The notes under the pieces were generated by a model. That model was not told the origin of the DNA. It was given only the letters and a program-made list of their open reading frames with translations, and searched no databases. Below, piece by piece: positions 39,241-53,180 of a DNA stretch of 64,000 nucleotides (positions are counted from its first letter, which is position 1; each line of letters begins with the position of its first letter). Source of the DNA: Eretmocerus hayati (Eukaryota; Arthropoda; Insecta; Hymenoptera; Aphelinidae); NCBI GenBank assembly GCA_029851415.1, contig CM056743.1, positions 69,284,186-69,348,185 of the forward strand, written 5' to 3'. A program made the translations under genes and the position numbers.

Positions 39241-42200
39241 CTCGCGAGGAAGGTTTTCATCTTGGTTGTTCATTCGCCGATAACCGGTGACAATTAGAAT
39301 CAATTTTTGTCTCGATCGATATGAATGATCGAGACTTCATCGCCCGCGGGAATTTCAAATCATATTATTACATGAGTCGGCTAATGCAAGCTAATTTGAA
39401 TCAACGGATTTGTTGATTAGGTGACATAGATCGATATTGGAGTACTCCAACTCGATCTATGTACCTTCAAGGCACCTCGCAATTCGAGTGTCGCAACTTG
39501 AAGGATTTTGATGGAATTTCAAATACATGAAAAATGAGATGAGAAACGGAAAATTTTTGATTCTACGCTAGATGTTGGTGCGTTTCGTCTTTCCTCTCCG
39601 GATCAGACTCTTCAGGGGGGCTGAAGAGATCCGAGTAGAGGTTGGCCCCCGACACGCCTAGCCAAAGTGGCTTGATGGTCATGATTTTAATCGGGCTTAT
39701 ATGTTACGAGAGGGCTTTTGCAGCTACTCGCGAGAAAGGTTTTCATCTCGGTTGTTTATTCGCCGACAACCGGTGACAATTAGAATCAATTTTTGTCTCG
39801 ATCGATATGAACGATCGAGACTTTATCGCTCGTGGGAATTTCAAATCATATTATTACATGAGTCGGCTAATGCAAGCTAATTTCAATCAACGGATTTGTT
39901 GATTAGGTGACATAGATCGATATTGGATTACTCCAACTCGATCTATGTACCTTCAAGGCACCTCGCAATTCGAGTGTCGCAACTTGAAGGATTTTGATGG
40001 AATTTCAAATACATGAAAAATGAGATGAGGAACGGAAAATTTTTGATTCTACGCTAGATATAGGTGAGTTTCGTCTTTCCTCTCCGGATCAGACTCTTCA
40101 GGGGGGCTGAAGAGATCCGAGTAGAGGTTGGCCCCCGACACACCTAGCCAAAGTGGCTTGATGGTCATGATTTCAATCGGGCTTATATGTTACGAGAGGG
40201 CTTTTGCAGCTACTCGCGAGAAAGGTTTTCATCTCGGTTGTTTATTCGCCGACAACCGGTGACAATTAGAATCAATTTTTGTCTCGATCGATATGAACGA
40301 TCGAGACTTTATCGCTCGTGGGAATTTCAAATCATATTATTACATGAGTCGGCTAATGCAAGCTAATTTCAATCAACGGATTTGTTGATTAGGTGACATA
40401 GATCGATATTGGATTACTCCAACTCGATCTATGTACCTTCAAGGCACCTCGCAATTCGAGTGTCGCAACTTGAAGGATTTTGATGGAATTTCAAATACAT
40501 GGAAAATGAGATAAGGAACGGAAAATTTTTGATTCTACGCTAGATGTAGGTGAGTTTCGTCTTTCCTCTCCGGATCAGACTCTTCAGGGGGGCTGAAGAG
40601 ATCCGAGTAGAGGTTGGCCCCCAACGTCACCTAGCCAAAGTGGCTTGATGGTCATGATTTTGATCGGGCTTATATGTTACACGAGGGCTTTTGCAGCCAC
40701 TTGCGAGAAAGGTTTTCATCTCGGTTGTTTATTCGCCGACAACCGGTGACAATTAGAATCAGTTTTTGTCTCGATCGATATGGACGATCGAGACTTTATC
40801 GCTCGCGGGAATTTCAAATCATATTATTACATGACTCGGCTAATGCAAGCTAATTTTAATCAACGGATTTGTTGATTAGGTGACATAGATCGATATTGGA
40901 TTACTCCAACTCGATCCATGTACCTTCAAGGCACCTCGCAATCCGAGTGTCGCAACTTGGAGGATTTTGATGGAATTTCAAATACATGAAAAATGAGAAG
41001 AGAAACGAAAAATTTTTGATTCTACGCTAGATGTTGGTGCGTTTCGTCTCTCCTCTCCGGATCGGACTTCTCAGGGGGGCTGAAGAGATCCGAGTAGAGG
41101 TTGGCCCCCGACGTCACCTAGCCAAAGTGGCTTGATGGTCATGATTTTGATCGGGTTTATATGTTACACGAGGGCTTTTGCAGCCACTCGCGAGAAAGTT
41201 CTTCATCTCGGTTGTTTATTCGCCGACAACCGGTGACAATTAGAATCAATTTTTGTCTCGATCGATATGAACGATCGAGACTTCATCGCTCGCGGGAATT
41301 TCCAATCATATTATTACATGACTCGGCTAATGCAAGCTAATTTAAATCAACGGATTTGTTGATCAGGTGACATAGATCGATATTGGATTACACCAATTCG
41401 ATCTATGTACCTCCAAGGCACCTCGCAATTCGAGTTTCGCAACTTGAAGGATTTTGATGGAATTTCAAATACATGAAAAATGAGATGAGAAACGAAAAAT
41501 TTTTGATTCTACGCTAGATGTTGGTGCATTTCGTCTCCCCTCTCCGGATCAGAATCTTCAGGCGGGCTGAAGAGATCCGAGTATAGGTTGGCCCCCGACG
41601 TCACCTAGACAAAGTGGACTGATGGTCATGATTTTGATCGGGCTTATATGTTACACGAGGGCTTTTGCAGCCACTCGCGAGGAAGGTTTTCATCTCGGTT
41701 GTTTATTCACCGACAACCGGTGACAATTAGAATCAATTTTTGTCTCGATCGATATGAACGATGGAGACTTTATCGCCCGCGGAAATTCCAAATCATATTA
41801 TTACATGACTCGCCTAATGCAAGCTAATTTTAATCAACGGATTCATTGATTAGGTGACATAGATCGATATTGGATTACTCCAACTGAATCTATGTATCTT
41901 CAAGGCACCTCGCAATTCGAGTGTCGCAACTTGAAGGATTTTGATGGAATTTCAAATACATGAAAAATGAGATGAGAAACGGGAAATTTTTGATTCTACG
42001 CTAGATGTTGGTGCGTTTTGTCCTTCCTCTCCGGATCAGACTCTTCAGGGGGGCTGAAGAGATCCGAGTAGAGGTTGGCCCCCGTCGTCACCTAGCCAAA
42101 GTGGCTTGATGGTCATGATCTTGATCGGGCTAATATGTTACACGAGGGCTTTCGCAGCCACTCGCGAGAAAGGTTTTCATCTCGGTTGTTTATTCGCCGA

Positions 42201-44081
42201 CAACCGGTGACAATTAGAATCGATTTTTGTCTCGATCGATATGAACGATCGAGACTTTATCGCTCGTGGGAATTTCAAATCATATTATTACATGACTCGG
42301 CTAATGCAAGCTAATTACAATCAACGGATTTGTTGATTAGGTGACATAGATCGATATTGGATTACCCCAACTCGATCTATGTACCTTCAAGGCACCTCGC
42401 AATTCGAGTGGCGCAACTTGAAGGATTTTGATGGAATTTCAAATACATGAAAAATGAGATGAGGAACGGAAATCTTTTGATTCTACGCTTGATGTTGGTG
42501 CGTTTCGTCTTTCCTCTCCGGATCAGACTCTTCAGGGGGGCTGAACTGATCCGAGTAGAGGTTCACCCCGACGTCACCTAGCCAAAGTGGCTTGATGGTC
42601 ATGATTTTGATCGGGCTTATATAATACACGAGGGCTTTTGCAGCCACTCGCGAGAAAAGTTTTAATCTCGGTTGCCTATTCGCTGACAACCGGTGACAAT
42701 TAGAATCGATTTTTGTCTCGATCGATATGAACGATCGAGACTTTATCGCTCGTGGGAATTTCAAATCATATTATTACATGACTCGGCTAATGCAAGCTAA
42801 TTTTAATCAACGGATTTATTGATTAGGTGACATAGATCGATATTTGATTATTCCAACTCGATCCATGTACCTTCAAGGCACCTCGCAATCCGAGTGTCGC
42901 AACTTGGAGGATTTTGATGGAATTTCAAATACATGGAAAATGAGATGAGAAACGGGAAATTTTTGATTCTACGCTAGATGTTGGTGCGTTTCGTCTTTCC
43001 TCTCCGGATCAGACTCTTCAGGGGGGCTGAAGAGATCCGAGTAGAGAATGGCCCCTGACGTCACCTAGCCAAAGTGGCTTGATCGTCATGATTTTGATCG
43101 GGCTTATATGTTACACGAGGGCTTTTTCAGCCACTCGCGAGAAAGGTTTTAATCTCGGTTGCTTATTCGCTGACAACCGGTGACAATTAGAATCGAATTT
43201 TGTCTCGATCGATATGAACGATCGAGACTTTATCGCTCGCGGGAATTTCAAATCATATTATTACATGACTCGGCTAATGCAAGCTAATTTTAATCAACGG
43301 ATTTGTTGATTAGGTGACATAGATCGATATTGGATTACACCAACTCGATCTATGTACCTTCAAGGCACCTCGCAATTCGAGTGTCGCAACTTGGAGGATT
43401 TTGAAGGAATTTCAAATACATGGAAAATGAGATGAGAAGCGAGAAATTTTTGATTCTACGCTAGATGTTGGTGAGTTTCGTCTTTCCTCTCCGGATCAGA
43501 CTCTTCAGGGGGGCTGAAGAGATCCGAGTAGAGGTTGGCCCCCGACGTCACCTAGACAAAGTGGACTGATGGTCATGATTTTGATCGGGCTTATATGTTA
43601 CACGAGGGCTTTTGCAGCCACTCGCGAGGGAGGTTTTCATCTCGGTTATTTATTCGCCGATAACCGGTGACAATTAGAATCAATTTTTGTCTCGATCGAT
43701 ATGAACGATCGAGACTTTATCGGCCGCGGGAATTTCAAATCATATTATTACATGGCTCGGCTAATGCAAGCTCATTTGAATCAACGGATTTGTTGATTAG
43801 GTGACATAGATCGATATTGGATTACTCCAACTGAATCTATGTATCTTCAAGGCACCTTGCAATTCGAGTGTCGCAACTTGGAGGATTTTGATGGAATTTC
43901 AAATACATGAAAAATGAGATGAGAAACGAAAAATTTTTGATTCTACGCTAGATGTTGGTGCGTTTCGTCTCTCCTCTCCGGATCAGACTCTTCAGGGGGG
44001 CTGAAGAGATCCGAGTAGAGGTTGGCCCCCGACGTCACCTAGCCAAAGTGGCTTGATGGTCATGATTTTGATCGGGTTTAT

Positions 44082-44755
44082 ATGTTACACGAGGGCTTTT
44101 GCAGCCACTCGCGAGAAAGTTTTTCATCTCGGTTGTTTATTCGCCGACAACCGGTGACAGTTAGAATCAATTTTCGTCTCGATCGATATGAACGATCGAG
44201 ACTTTATCGCTCGCGGGAATTTCGAATCATATTATTACATGACTCGGCTAATGCAAGCTCATTTTAATCAACGGATTTGTTGATTAGGTGACATAGATCG
44301 ATATTGGATTACTCCAACTCGATCTATGTACCTTCAAGGCACCTCGCAATTCGAGTGTCGCAACTTGAAAGATTTTGATGGAATTTCAAATACATGAAAA
44401 ATGAGATGAGAAACGGAAAATTTTTGATTCTACGCTAGATGTTGGTGCGTTTCGTCTTTCCTCTCCGGATCAGACTCTTCAGGGGGGCTGAGGAGATCCG
44501 AGTAGAGGTTGACCCGCGACGTCACCTAGCTAAAAAGGCTTGATGGTCATGATTTTGATCGGGTTTATATGTTACACGAGGGCTTTTGCAGCCACTCGCG
44601 AGAAAGTTTTTCATCTCGGTTGTTTATTCGCCGACAACCGGTGACAGTTAGAATCAATTTTCGTCTCGATCGATATGAACGATCGAGACTTTATCGCTCG
44701 CGGGAATTTCGAATCATATTATTACATGACTCGGCTAATGCAAGCTCATTTTAAT
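44082..44755 (+). repeat. Extra single-monomer tandem duplication
   Basis: The segments 44082-44267 and 44569-44754 encode identical open frames 487 bp apart, whereas the first copy has the corresponding segment only at 31428-31613. One monomer was therefore added after the 13-kb duplication, or lost from the first copy. Confidence 0.65.
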
Positions 44756-47700
44756 CAACGGATTTGTTGATTAGGTGACATAGATCGATATTGGATTACT
44801 CCAACTCGATCTATGTACCTTCAAGGCACCTCGCAATTCGAGTGTCGCAACTTGAAAGATTTTGATGGAATTTCAAATACATGAAAAATGAGATGAGAAA
44901 CGGAAAATTTTTGATTCTACGCTAGATGTTGGTGCGTTTCGTCTTTCCTCTCCGGATCAGACTCTTCAGGGGGGCTGAGGAGATCCGAGTAGAGGTTGAC
45001 CCGCGACGTCACCTAGCTAAAAAGGCTTGATGGTCATCATTTTGATCGGGTTTATATGTTACACGAGGGCTTTTGCAGCCACTCGCGAGAAAGGTTTTCA
45101 TCTCGGTTGTTTATTCGCCGACAACCGGTGACAATTAGAATCAATTTTTGTCTCGATCGATATGAACGATCGAGACTTTATCGGCCGCGGGAATTTCAAA
45201 TCATATTATTACATGACTCGGCTAATGCAAGCTAATTTTAATCAACGGATTTGTTGATTAGGTGACATAGATCGATATTGGATTACTCCAACTCGATCTA
45301 TGTACCTTCAAGGCACCTCGCAATTCGAGTGTCGCAACTTGAAAGATTTTGATGGAATTTCAAATACATGAAAAATGAGATGAGAAACGGAAAATTTTTG
45401 ATTCTACGCTAGATGTTGGTGCGTTTCGTCTTTCCTCTCCGGATCAGACTCTTCAGGGGGGCTGAGGAGATCCGAGTAGAGGTTGACCCGCGACGTCACC
45501 TAGCTAAAAAGGCTTGATGGTCATGATTTTGATCGGGTTTATATGTTACACGAGGGCTTTTGCAGCCACTCGCGAGAAAGGTTTTCATCTCGGTTGTTAA
45601 TTCGCCGACAACCGGTGACAATTAGAATCAATTTTTGTCTCGATCGATATGAACGATCGAGACTCTATCGCTCGCGGGAATTTCAAATCATATTATTACA
45701 TGACTCGGCTAATGCAAGCTAATTTTAATCAACGGATTTGTTGATTAGGTGACATAGATCGATATTGGATTACTCTTACTCGATCTATGTACCTTCAAGG
45801 CATCTCGCAATTCGAGTGTCGCAACTTGAGGGATTTTGATGGAATTTCAAATACATGACAAATGAGATGAGAAACGGAAACGTTTTGATTCTACGCTAGA
45901 TGTTGGTGCGTTTCGTCTTTCCTCTCCGGATCAGACTCTTCAGGGGGGCTGAAGAGATCCGAGTAGAGGTTGGGCCCCGACGTCACCTAGACAAAGTGGC
46001 TTGATGGTCATGATTTTGATCGGGCTTCTATGTTACACGAGGGCTTTTGCAGCCATTCGCGAGAAAGGTTTTCATCTCGGTTGTTTATTCGCTGACGACC
46101 GGTGACAATTAGAATCAATTTTTGTCTCGATCGATATGAACGATCGAGACTTTATCGCTCGCGGAAATTTCAAATCATATTATTACATGACTCGGCTAAT
46201 GCAAGCTAATTTTAATCAACGGATTTGTTGATTAGGTGACACAGATCGATATTGGATTACTCCAACTCGATCTATGTACCTTCAAGGCACCTCGCAATTC
46301 GAGTGTCGCAACTTGAAGGATTTTGATGGAATTTCAGATCCATGGAAAATGAGATGGGGAACGGAAAATTTTTGATTCTACGCTAGATGTCCGTGCGTTT
46401 CGTCTTTCCTCTCCGGATCAGAATCTTCAGGGGGGCTGAAGAGATCCGAGTAGAGGTTGGCCCCCGACGTCACCTAGCCAAAGTGGATTGATGGTCATGA
46501 TTTTGATCGGGCTTATAAGTTACACGAGGGCTTCTGCAGCCACTCACGAGAAAGGTTTCCATCTCGGTTGTTTATTCGCCGACAACCGGTGACAATTAGA
46601 ATCAATTTTTGTCTCGATCGATATGAACTATCGAGACTTTATCGCTCGCGGGAATTCCAAATCATATTATCACATGACTCGGCTAATGCAAGCTAATTTT
46701 AATCAACGGATTTGTTGATCAGGTGACATAGATCGATATTGGATTACTCCAACTCGATCTATGTACCTTCAAGGCACCTCGCAATTCGAGTGTCGCAACT
46801 TGAAGGATTTTGATGGAATTTCAAATACATGAAAAATGAGATGAGAAACGGAAACGTTTTGATTCTACGCTAGATGTCCGTGCGTTTCGTCTTTCCTCTC
46901 CGGATCAGACTCTTCAGGGGAGCTGGAGAGATCCGAGTAGAGGTTGACCCGCGACGTCACCTAGCTAAAAAGGCTTGATGGTCATGATTTTGATCGGGTT
47001 TATATGTTACACGAGGGCTTTTGCAGCCACTCGCGAGAAAGGTTTTCATCTCGGTTGTCTATTCGCCGACAACCGGTGACAATTAAATTCAATTTTTGTC
47101 TCGATCGATATGAACGATCGAGACTCTATCGCTCGCGGGAATTTCAAATCATATTATCACATGACTCGGCTAATGCAAGCTAATTTTAATCAACGGATTT
47201 GTTGATCAGGTGACATAGATCGATATTGGATTACTCCATTTCGATCTATGTACCTTCAAGGCATCTCGCAATTCGAGTGTCGCAACTTGAGGGATTTTGA
47301 TGGAATTTCAAATACATGACAAATGAGATGAGAAACGGAAACGTTTTGATTCTACGCTAGATGTTGGTGCGTTTCGTCTTTCCTCTCCGGATCAGACTCT
47401 TCAGGGGGGCTGAAGAGATCCGAGTAGAGGTTGGCCCCCGACGTCACCTAGCCAAAGTGGCTTGATGGTCATGATTTTGATCGGGCTGATATGTTACACG
47501 AGGGCTTTCGCAGCCACTCGCGAGAAAGGTTTTCATCTCGGTTGTTTATTCGCCGACAACCGGTGACAATTAGAATCAATTTTTGTCTCGATCGATATGA
47601 ACGATCGAGCCTTTATCGCTCGCGGGAATTTCAAATCATATTATTACATGACTCGGCTAATGCAAGCTAATTTCAATCAACGGATTTGTTGATTAGGTGA

Positions 47701-48169
47701 CACAGATCGATATTGGATTACTCCAACTCGATCTATGTACCTTCAAGGCACCTCGCAATCCGATTGTCGCAACTTGAAGTATTTTGATGGAATTTCAAAT
47801 ACATGAAAAATGAGATGAAGATAGAAAAATTCCTGATTCTACGCTATATGTTGGTGCGTTTCGTCTTTCCTCTCCGGATCAGACTCTTCAGGGGGGCTGA
47901 AGAGATCCGAGTAGAGGTTGGCCCCCGACGTCACCTAGCCAAAGTGGCTTAATGGTCATGATTTTGATCGGGCTTCTATGTTACACGAGGGCTTTTGCAG
48001 CCACTCGCGAGAAAGGTTTTCATCTTGGTTGTTTATTCGCTGACGACCGGTGACAATTAGAATCAATTTTTGTCTCGATCGATATGAACGATCGAGACTT
48101 TATCGCTCGTGAGAATTTCAAATCATATGATTACATGACTCGGCTAATGCAAGCTAATTTTAATCATCG

Positions 48170-49620
48170 GATTTGTTGATTAGGTGTCATAGATCGATAT
48201 TGGATTACTCCAACTCGATCCATGTACCTTCAAGGCACCTCGCAATCCTAGTGTCGCAACTTGGAGGATTTTGATGGAATTTCAAATACATGAAAAATGT
48301 GAAGAGAAACGAAAAATTTTTGATTCTACGCTAGATGTTGGTGCGTTTCGTCTCTCCTCTCCGGATCGGACTTCTCAGGGGGGCTGAAGAGATCCGAGTA
48401 GAGGTTGGCCCCCGACGTCACCTAGCCAAAGTGGCTTGATGGTCATGATTTTGATCGGGTTTATATGTTACACGAGGGCTTTTGCAGCCACTCGCGAGAA
48501 AGTTCTTCATCTCGGTTGTTTATTCGCCGACAACCGGTGACAATTAGAATCAATCTTTGTCTCGATCGATATGAACGATCGAGACTTTATCGCTCGCGGG
48601 AATTTCCAATCATATTATTACATGACTCGGCTAATGCAAGCTAATTTAAATCAACGGATTTGTTGATCAGGTGACATAGATCGATATTGGATTACACCAA
48701 TTCGATCTATGTACCTTCAAGGCACCTCGCAATTCGAGTTTCGCAACTTGAAGGATTTTGATGGAATTTCAAATACATGAAAAATGAGATGAGAAACGAA
48801 AAATTTTTGATTCTACGCTAGATGTTGGTGCGTTTCGTCTCCCCTCTCCGGATCAGAATCTTCAGGCGGGCTGAAGAGATCCGAGTATAGGTTGGCCCCC
48901 GACGTCACCTAGACAAAGTGGACTGATGGTCATGATTTTGATCGGGCTTATATGTTACACGAGGGCTTTTGCAGCCACTCGCGAGGAAGGTTTTCATCTC
49001 GGTTGTTTATTCACCGACAACCGGTGACAATTAGAATCAATTTTTGTCTCGATCGATATGAACGATGGAGACTTTATCGCCCGCGGAAATTCCAAATCAT
49101 ATTATTACATGACTCGCCTAATGCAAGCTAATTTTAATCAACGGATTCATTGATTAGGTGACATAGATCGATATTGGATTACTCCAACTGAATCTATGTA
49201 TCTTCAAGGCACCTCGCAATTCGAGTGTCGCAACTTGAAGGATTTTGATGGAATTTCAAATACATGAAAAATGAGATGAGAAACGGGAAATTTTTGATTC
49301 TACGCTAGATGTTGGTGCGTTTTGTCCTTCCTCTCCGGATCAGACTCTTCAGGGGGGCTGAAGAGATCCGAGTAGAGGTTGGCCCCCGTCGTCACCTAGC
49401 CAAAGTGGCTTGATGGTCATGATCTTGATCGGGCTAATATGTTACACGAGGGCTTTCGCAGCCACTCGCGAGAAAGGTTTTCATCTCGGTTGTTTATTCG
49501 CCGACAACCGGTGACAATTAGAATCGATTTTTGTCTCGATCGATATGAACGATCGAGACTTTATCGCTCGTGGGAATTTCAAATCATATTATTACATGAC
49601 TCGGCTAATGCAAGCTAATT
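48170..49620 (+). repeat. Third copy of a three-monomer segment
   Basis: Variants TTAGGTGTCATAG, GAAGAGAAACG, CTTCATCTCGG, GGCGGGCTGAAG and GATTCATTGATT occur in the same order as at 28.22-29.66 kb (offset about 19957, 41 monomers), and mostly at 40.9-42.3 kb. Near 49630 it switches to a segment resembling 31.15 and 43.8 kb. Confidence 0.6.
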
Positions 49621-51199
49621 ACAATCAACGGATTCGTTGATTAGGTGACATAGATCGATATTGGATTACTCCAACTGAATCTATGTATCTTCAAGGCACC
49701 TCGCAATTCGAGTGTCGCAACTTGGAGGATTTTGATGGAATTTCAAATACATGAAAAATGAGATGAGAAACGAAAAATTTTTGATTCTACGCTAGATGTT
49801 GGTGCGTTTCGTCTCTCCTCTCCGGATCAGACTCTTCAGGGGGGCTGAAGAGATCCGAGTAGAGGTTGGCCCCCGACGTCACCTAGCCAAAGTGGCTTGA
49901 TGGTCATGATTTTGATCGGGTTTATATGTTACACGAGGGCTTTTGCAGCCACTCGCGAGAAAGTTTTTCATCTCGGTTGTTTATTCGCCGACAACCGGTG
50001 ACAGTTAGAATCAATTTTCGTCTCGATCGATATGAACGATCGAGACTTTATCGCTCGCGGGAATTTCGAATCATATTATTACATGACTCGGCTAATGCAA
50101 GCTAATTTTAATCAACGGATTTGTTGATTAGGTGACATAGATCGATATTGGATTACTCCAACTCGATCTATGTACCTTCAAGGCACCTCGCAATTCGAGT
50201 GTCGCAACTTGAAAGATTTTGATGGAATTTCAAATACATGAAAAATGAGATGAGAAACGGAAAATTTTTGATTCTACGCTAGATGTTGGTGCGTTTCGTC
50301 TTTCCTCTCCGGATCAGACTCTTCAGGGGGGCTGAGGAGATCCGAGTAGAGGTTGACCCGCGACGTCACCTAGCTAAAAAGGCTTGATGGTCATGATTTT
50401 GATCGGGTTTATATGTTACACGAGGGCTTTTGCAGCCACTCGCGAGAAAGGTTTTCATCTCGGTTGTTTATTCGCCGACAACCGGTGACAATTAGAATCA
50501 ATTTTTGTCTCGATCGATATGAACGATCGAGACTCTATCGCTCGCGGGAATTTCAAATCATATTATTACATGACTCGGCTAATGCAAGCTAATTTTAATC
50601 AACGGATTTGTTGATTAGGTGACATAGATCGATATTGGATTACTCTTACTCGATCTATGTACCTTCAAGGCATCTCGCAATTCGAGTGTCGCAACTTGAG
50701 GGATTTTGATGGAATTTCAAATACATGACAAATGAGATGAGAAACGGAAACGTTTTGATTCTACGCTAGATGTCGGTGCGTTTCGTCTTTCCTCTCCGGA
50801 TCAGACTCTTCAGGGGGGCTGAAGAGATCCGAGTAGAGGTTGGGCCCCGACGTCACCTAGACAAAGTGGCTTGATGGTCATGATTTTGATCGGGCTTCTA
50901 TGTTACACGAGGGCTTTTGCAGCCATTCGCGAGAAAGGTTTTCATCTCGGTTGTTTATTCGCTGACGACCGGTGACAATTAGAATCAATTTTTGTCTCGA
51001 TCGATATGAACGATCGAGACTTTATCGCTCGCGGGAATTTCAAATCATATTATTACATGACTCGGCTAATGCAAGCTAATTTTAATCAACGGATTTGTTG
51101 ATTAGGTGACACAGATCGATATTGGATTACTCCAACTCGATCTATGTACCTTCAAGGCACCTCGCAATTCGAGTGTCGCAACTTGAAGGATTTTGATGG

Positions 51200-53180
51200 A
51201 ATTTCAGATCCATGGAAAATGAGATGGGGAACGGAAAATTTTTGATTCTACGCTAGATGTCCGTGCGTTTCGTCTTTCCTCTCCGGATCAGACTCTTCAG
51301 GGGGGCTGAAGAGACCCGAGTAGAGGTTGACCCGCGACGTCACCTAGCTAAAAAGGCTTGATGGTCATGATTTTGATCGGGTTTATATGTTACACGAGGG
51401 CTTTTGCAGCCACTCGCAAGAAAGGTTTTCATCTCGGTTGTTTATTCGCCGACAACCGGTGACAATTAGAATCAATTTTTGTCTCGATCGATATGAACGA
51501 TCGAGACTCTATCGCTCGCGGGAATTTCAAATCATATTATTACATGACTCGGCTAATGCAAGCTAATTTTAATCAACGGATTTGTTGATTAGGTGATATA
51601 GATCGATATTGGATTACTCCAACTCGATCTATGTACCTTCAAGGCATCTCGCAATTCGAGTGTCGCAACTTGAGGGATTTTGATGGAATTTCAAATACAT
51701 GACAAATGAGATGAGAAACGGAAACGTTTTGATTCTACGCTAGATGTTGGTGCGTTTCGTCTATCCTCTCCGGATCAGACTCTCCAGGGGGGCTGAAGAG
51801 ATCCGAGTAGAGGTTGGCCCCCGACGTCACCTAGCCAAAGTGGATTGATGGTCATGATTTTGATCGGGCTTATATGTTACACGAGGGCTTTTGCAGCCAC
51901 TCGCGAGAAAGGTTTTCATCTCGGTTGTTTATTCGCTGACGACCGGTGACAATTAGAATCAATTTTTGTCTCGATCGATATGAACGATCGAGACTTTATC
52001 GCTCGCGGGAATTTCAAATCATATTATTACATGACTCGGCTAATGCAAGCTAATTTTAATCAACGGATTTGTTGATTAGGTGACACAGATCGATATTGGA
52101 TTACTCCAACTCGATCTATGTACCTTCAAGGCACCTCGCAATTCGAGTGTCGCAACTTGAAGGATTTTGATGGAATTTCAGATCCATGGAAAATGAGATG
52201 GGGAACGGAAAATTTTTGATTCTACGCTAGATGTCCGTGCGTTTCGTCTTTCCTCTCCGGATCAGACTCTTCAGGGGGGCTGAAGAGACCCGAGTAGAGG
52301 TTGACCCGCGACGTCACCTAGCTAAAAAGGCTTGATGGTCATGATTTTGATCGGGTTTATATGTTACACGAGGGCTTTTGCAGCCACTCGCAAGAAAGGT
52401 TTTCATCTCGGTTGTTTATTCGCCGACAACCGGTGACAATTAGAATCAATTTTTGTCTCGATCGATATGAACGATCGAGACTCTATCGCTCGCGGGAATT
52501 TCAAATCATATTATTACATGACTCGGCTAATGCAAGCTAATTTTAATCAACGGATTTGTTGATTAGGTGATATAGATCGATATTGGATTACTCCAACTCG
52601 ATCTATGTACCTTCAAGGCATCTCGCAATTCGAGTGTCGCAACTTGAGGGATTTTGATGGAATTTCAAATACATGACAAATGAGATGAGAAACGGAAACG
52701 TTTTGATTCTACGCTAGATGTTGGTGCGTTTCGTCTATCCTCTCCGGATCAGACTCTCCAGGGGGGCTGAAGAGATCCGAGTAGAGGTTGGCCCCCGACG
52801 TCACCTAGCCAAAGTGGATTGATGGTCATGATTTTGATCGGGCTTATATGTTACACGAGGGCTTTTGCAGCCACTCGCGAGAAAGGTTTTCATCTCGGTT
52901 GTTTATTCGCTGACGACCGGTGACAATTAGAATCAATTTTTGTCTCGATCGATATGAACGATCGAGACTTTATCGCTCGCGGGAATTTCAAATCATATTA
53001 TTACATGACTCGGCTAATGCAAGCTAATTTTAATCAACGGATTTGTTGATTAGGTGACACAGATCGATATTGGATTACTCCAACTCGATCTATGTACCTT
53101 CAAGGCACCTCGCAATTCGAGTGTCGCAACTTGAAGGATTTTGATGGAATTTCAGATCCATGGAAAATGAGATGGGGAAC
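51200..53180 (+). repeat. Two-monomer (974-bp) higher-order repeat in tandem
   Basis: The motif pair GATGGGGAACGG and CTATCCTCTCCGG recurs 974 bp apart. For example, GCTAAAAAGG is at 51347 and 52321, and the copies look identical over long stretches by eye. Related single pieces appear at 56.2-56.7 kb and 57.7-58.1 kb. Confidence 0.7.

Larger units (their letters stand above)
34500..47640 (+). repeat. Second copy of the 27-monomer tandem duplication
   Basis: It starts directly where the first copy ends, with the same diagnostic variants (GGTGACCTAGATC near 34555, CCCTTTCCGG near 34735). Relative to the first copy it lacks four monomers at about 35330, has three extra at about 37.77-39.24 kb and one extra at about 44.1-44.6 kb, so total length is conserved. 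Point differences are few by eye. Confidence 0.75.
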
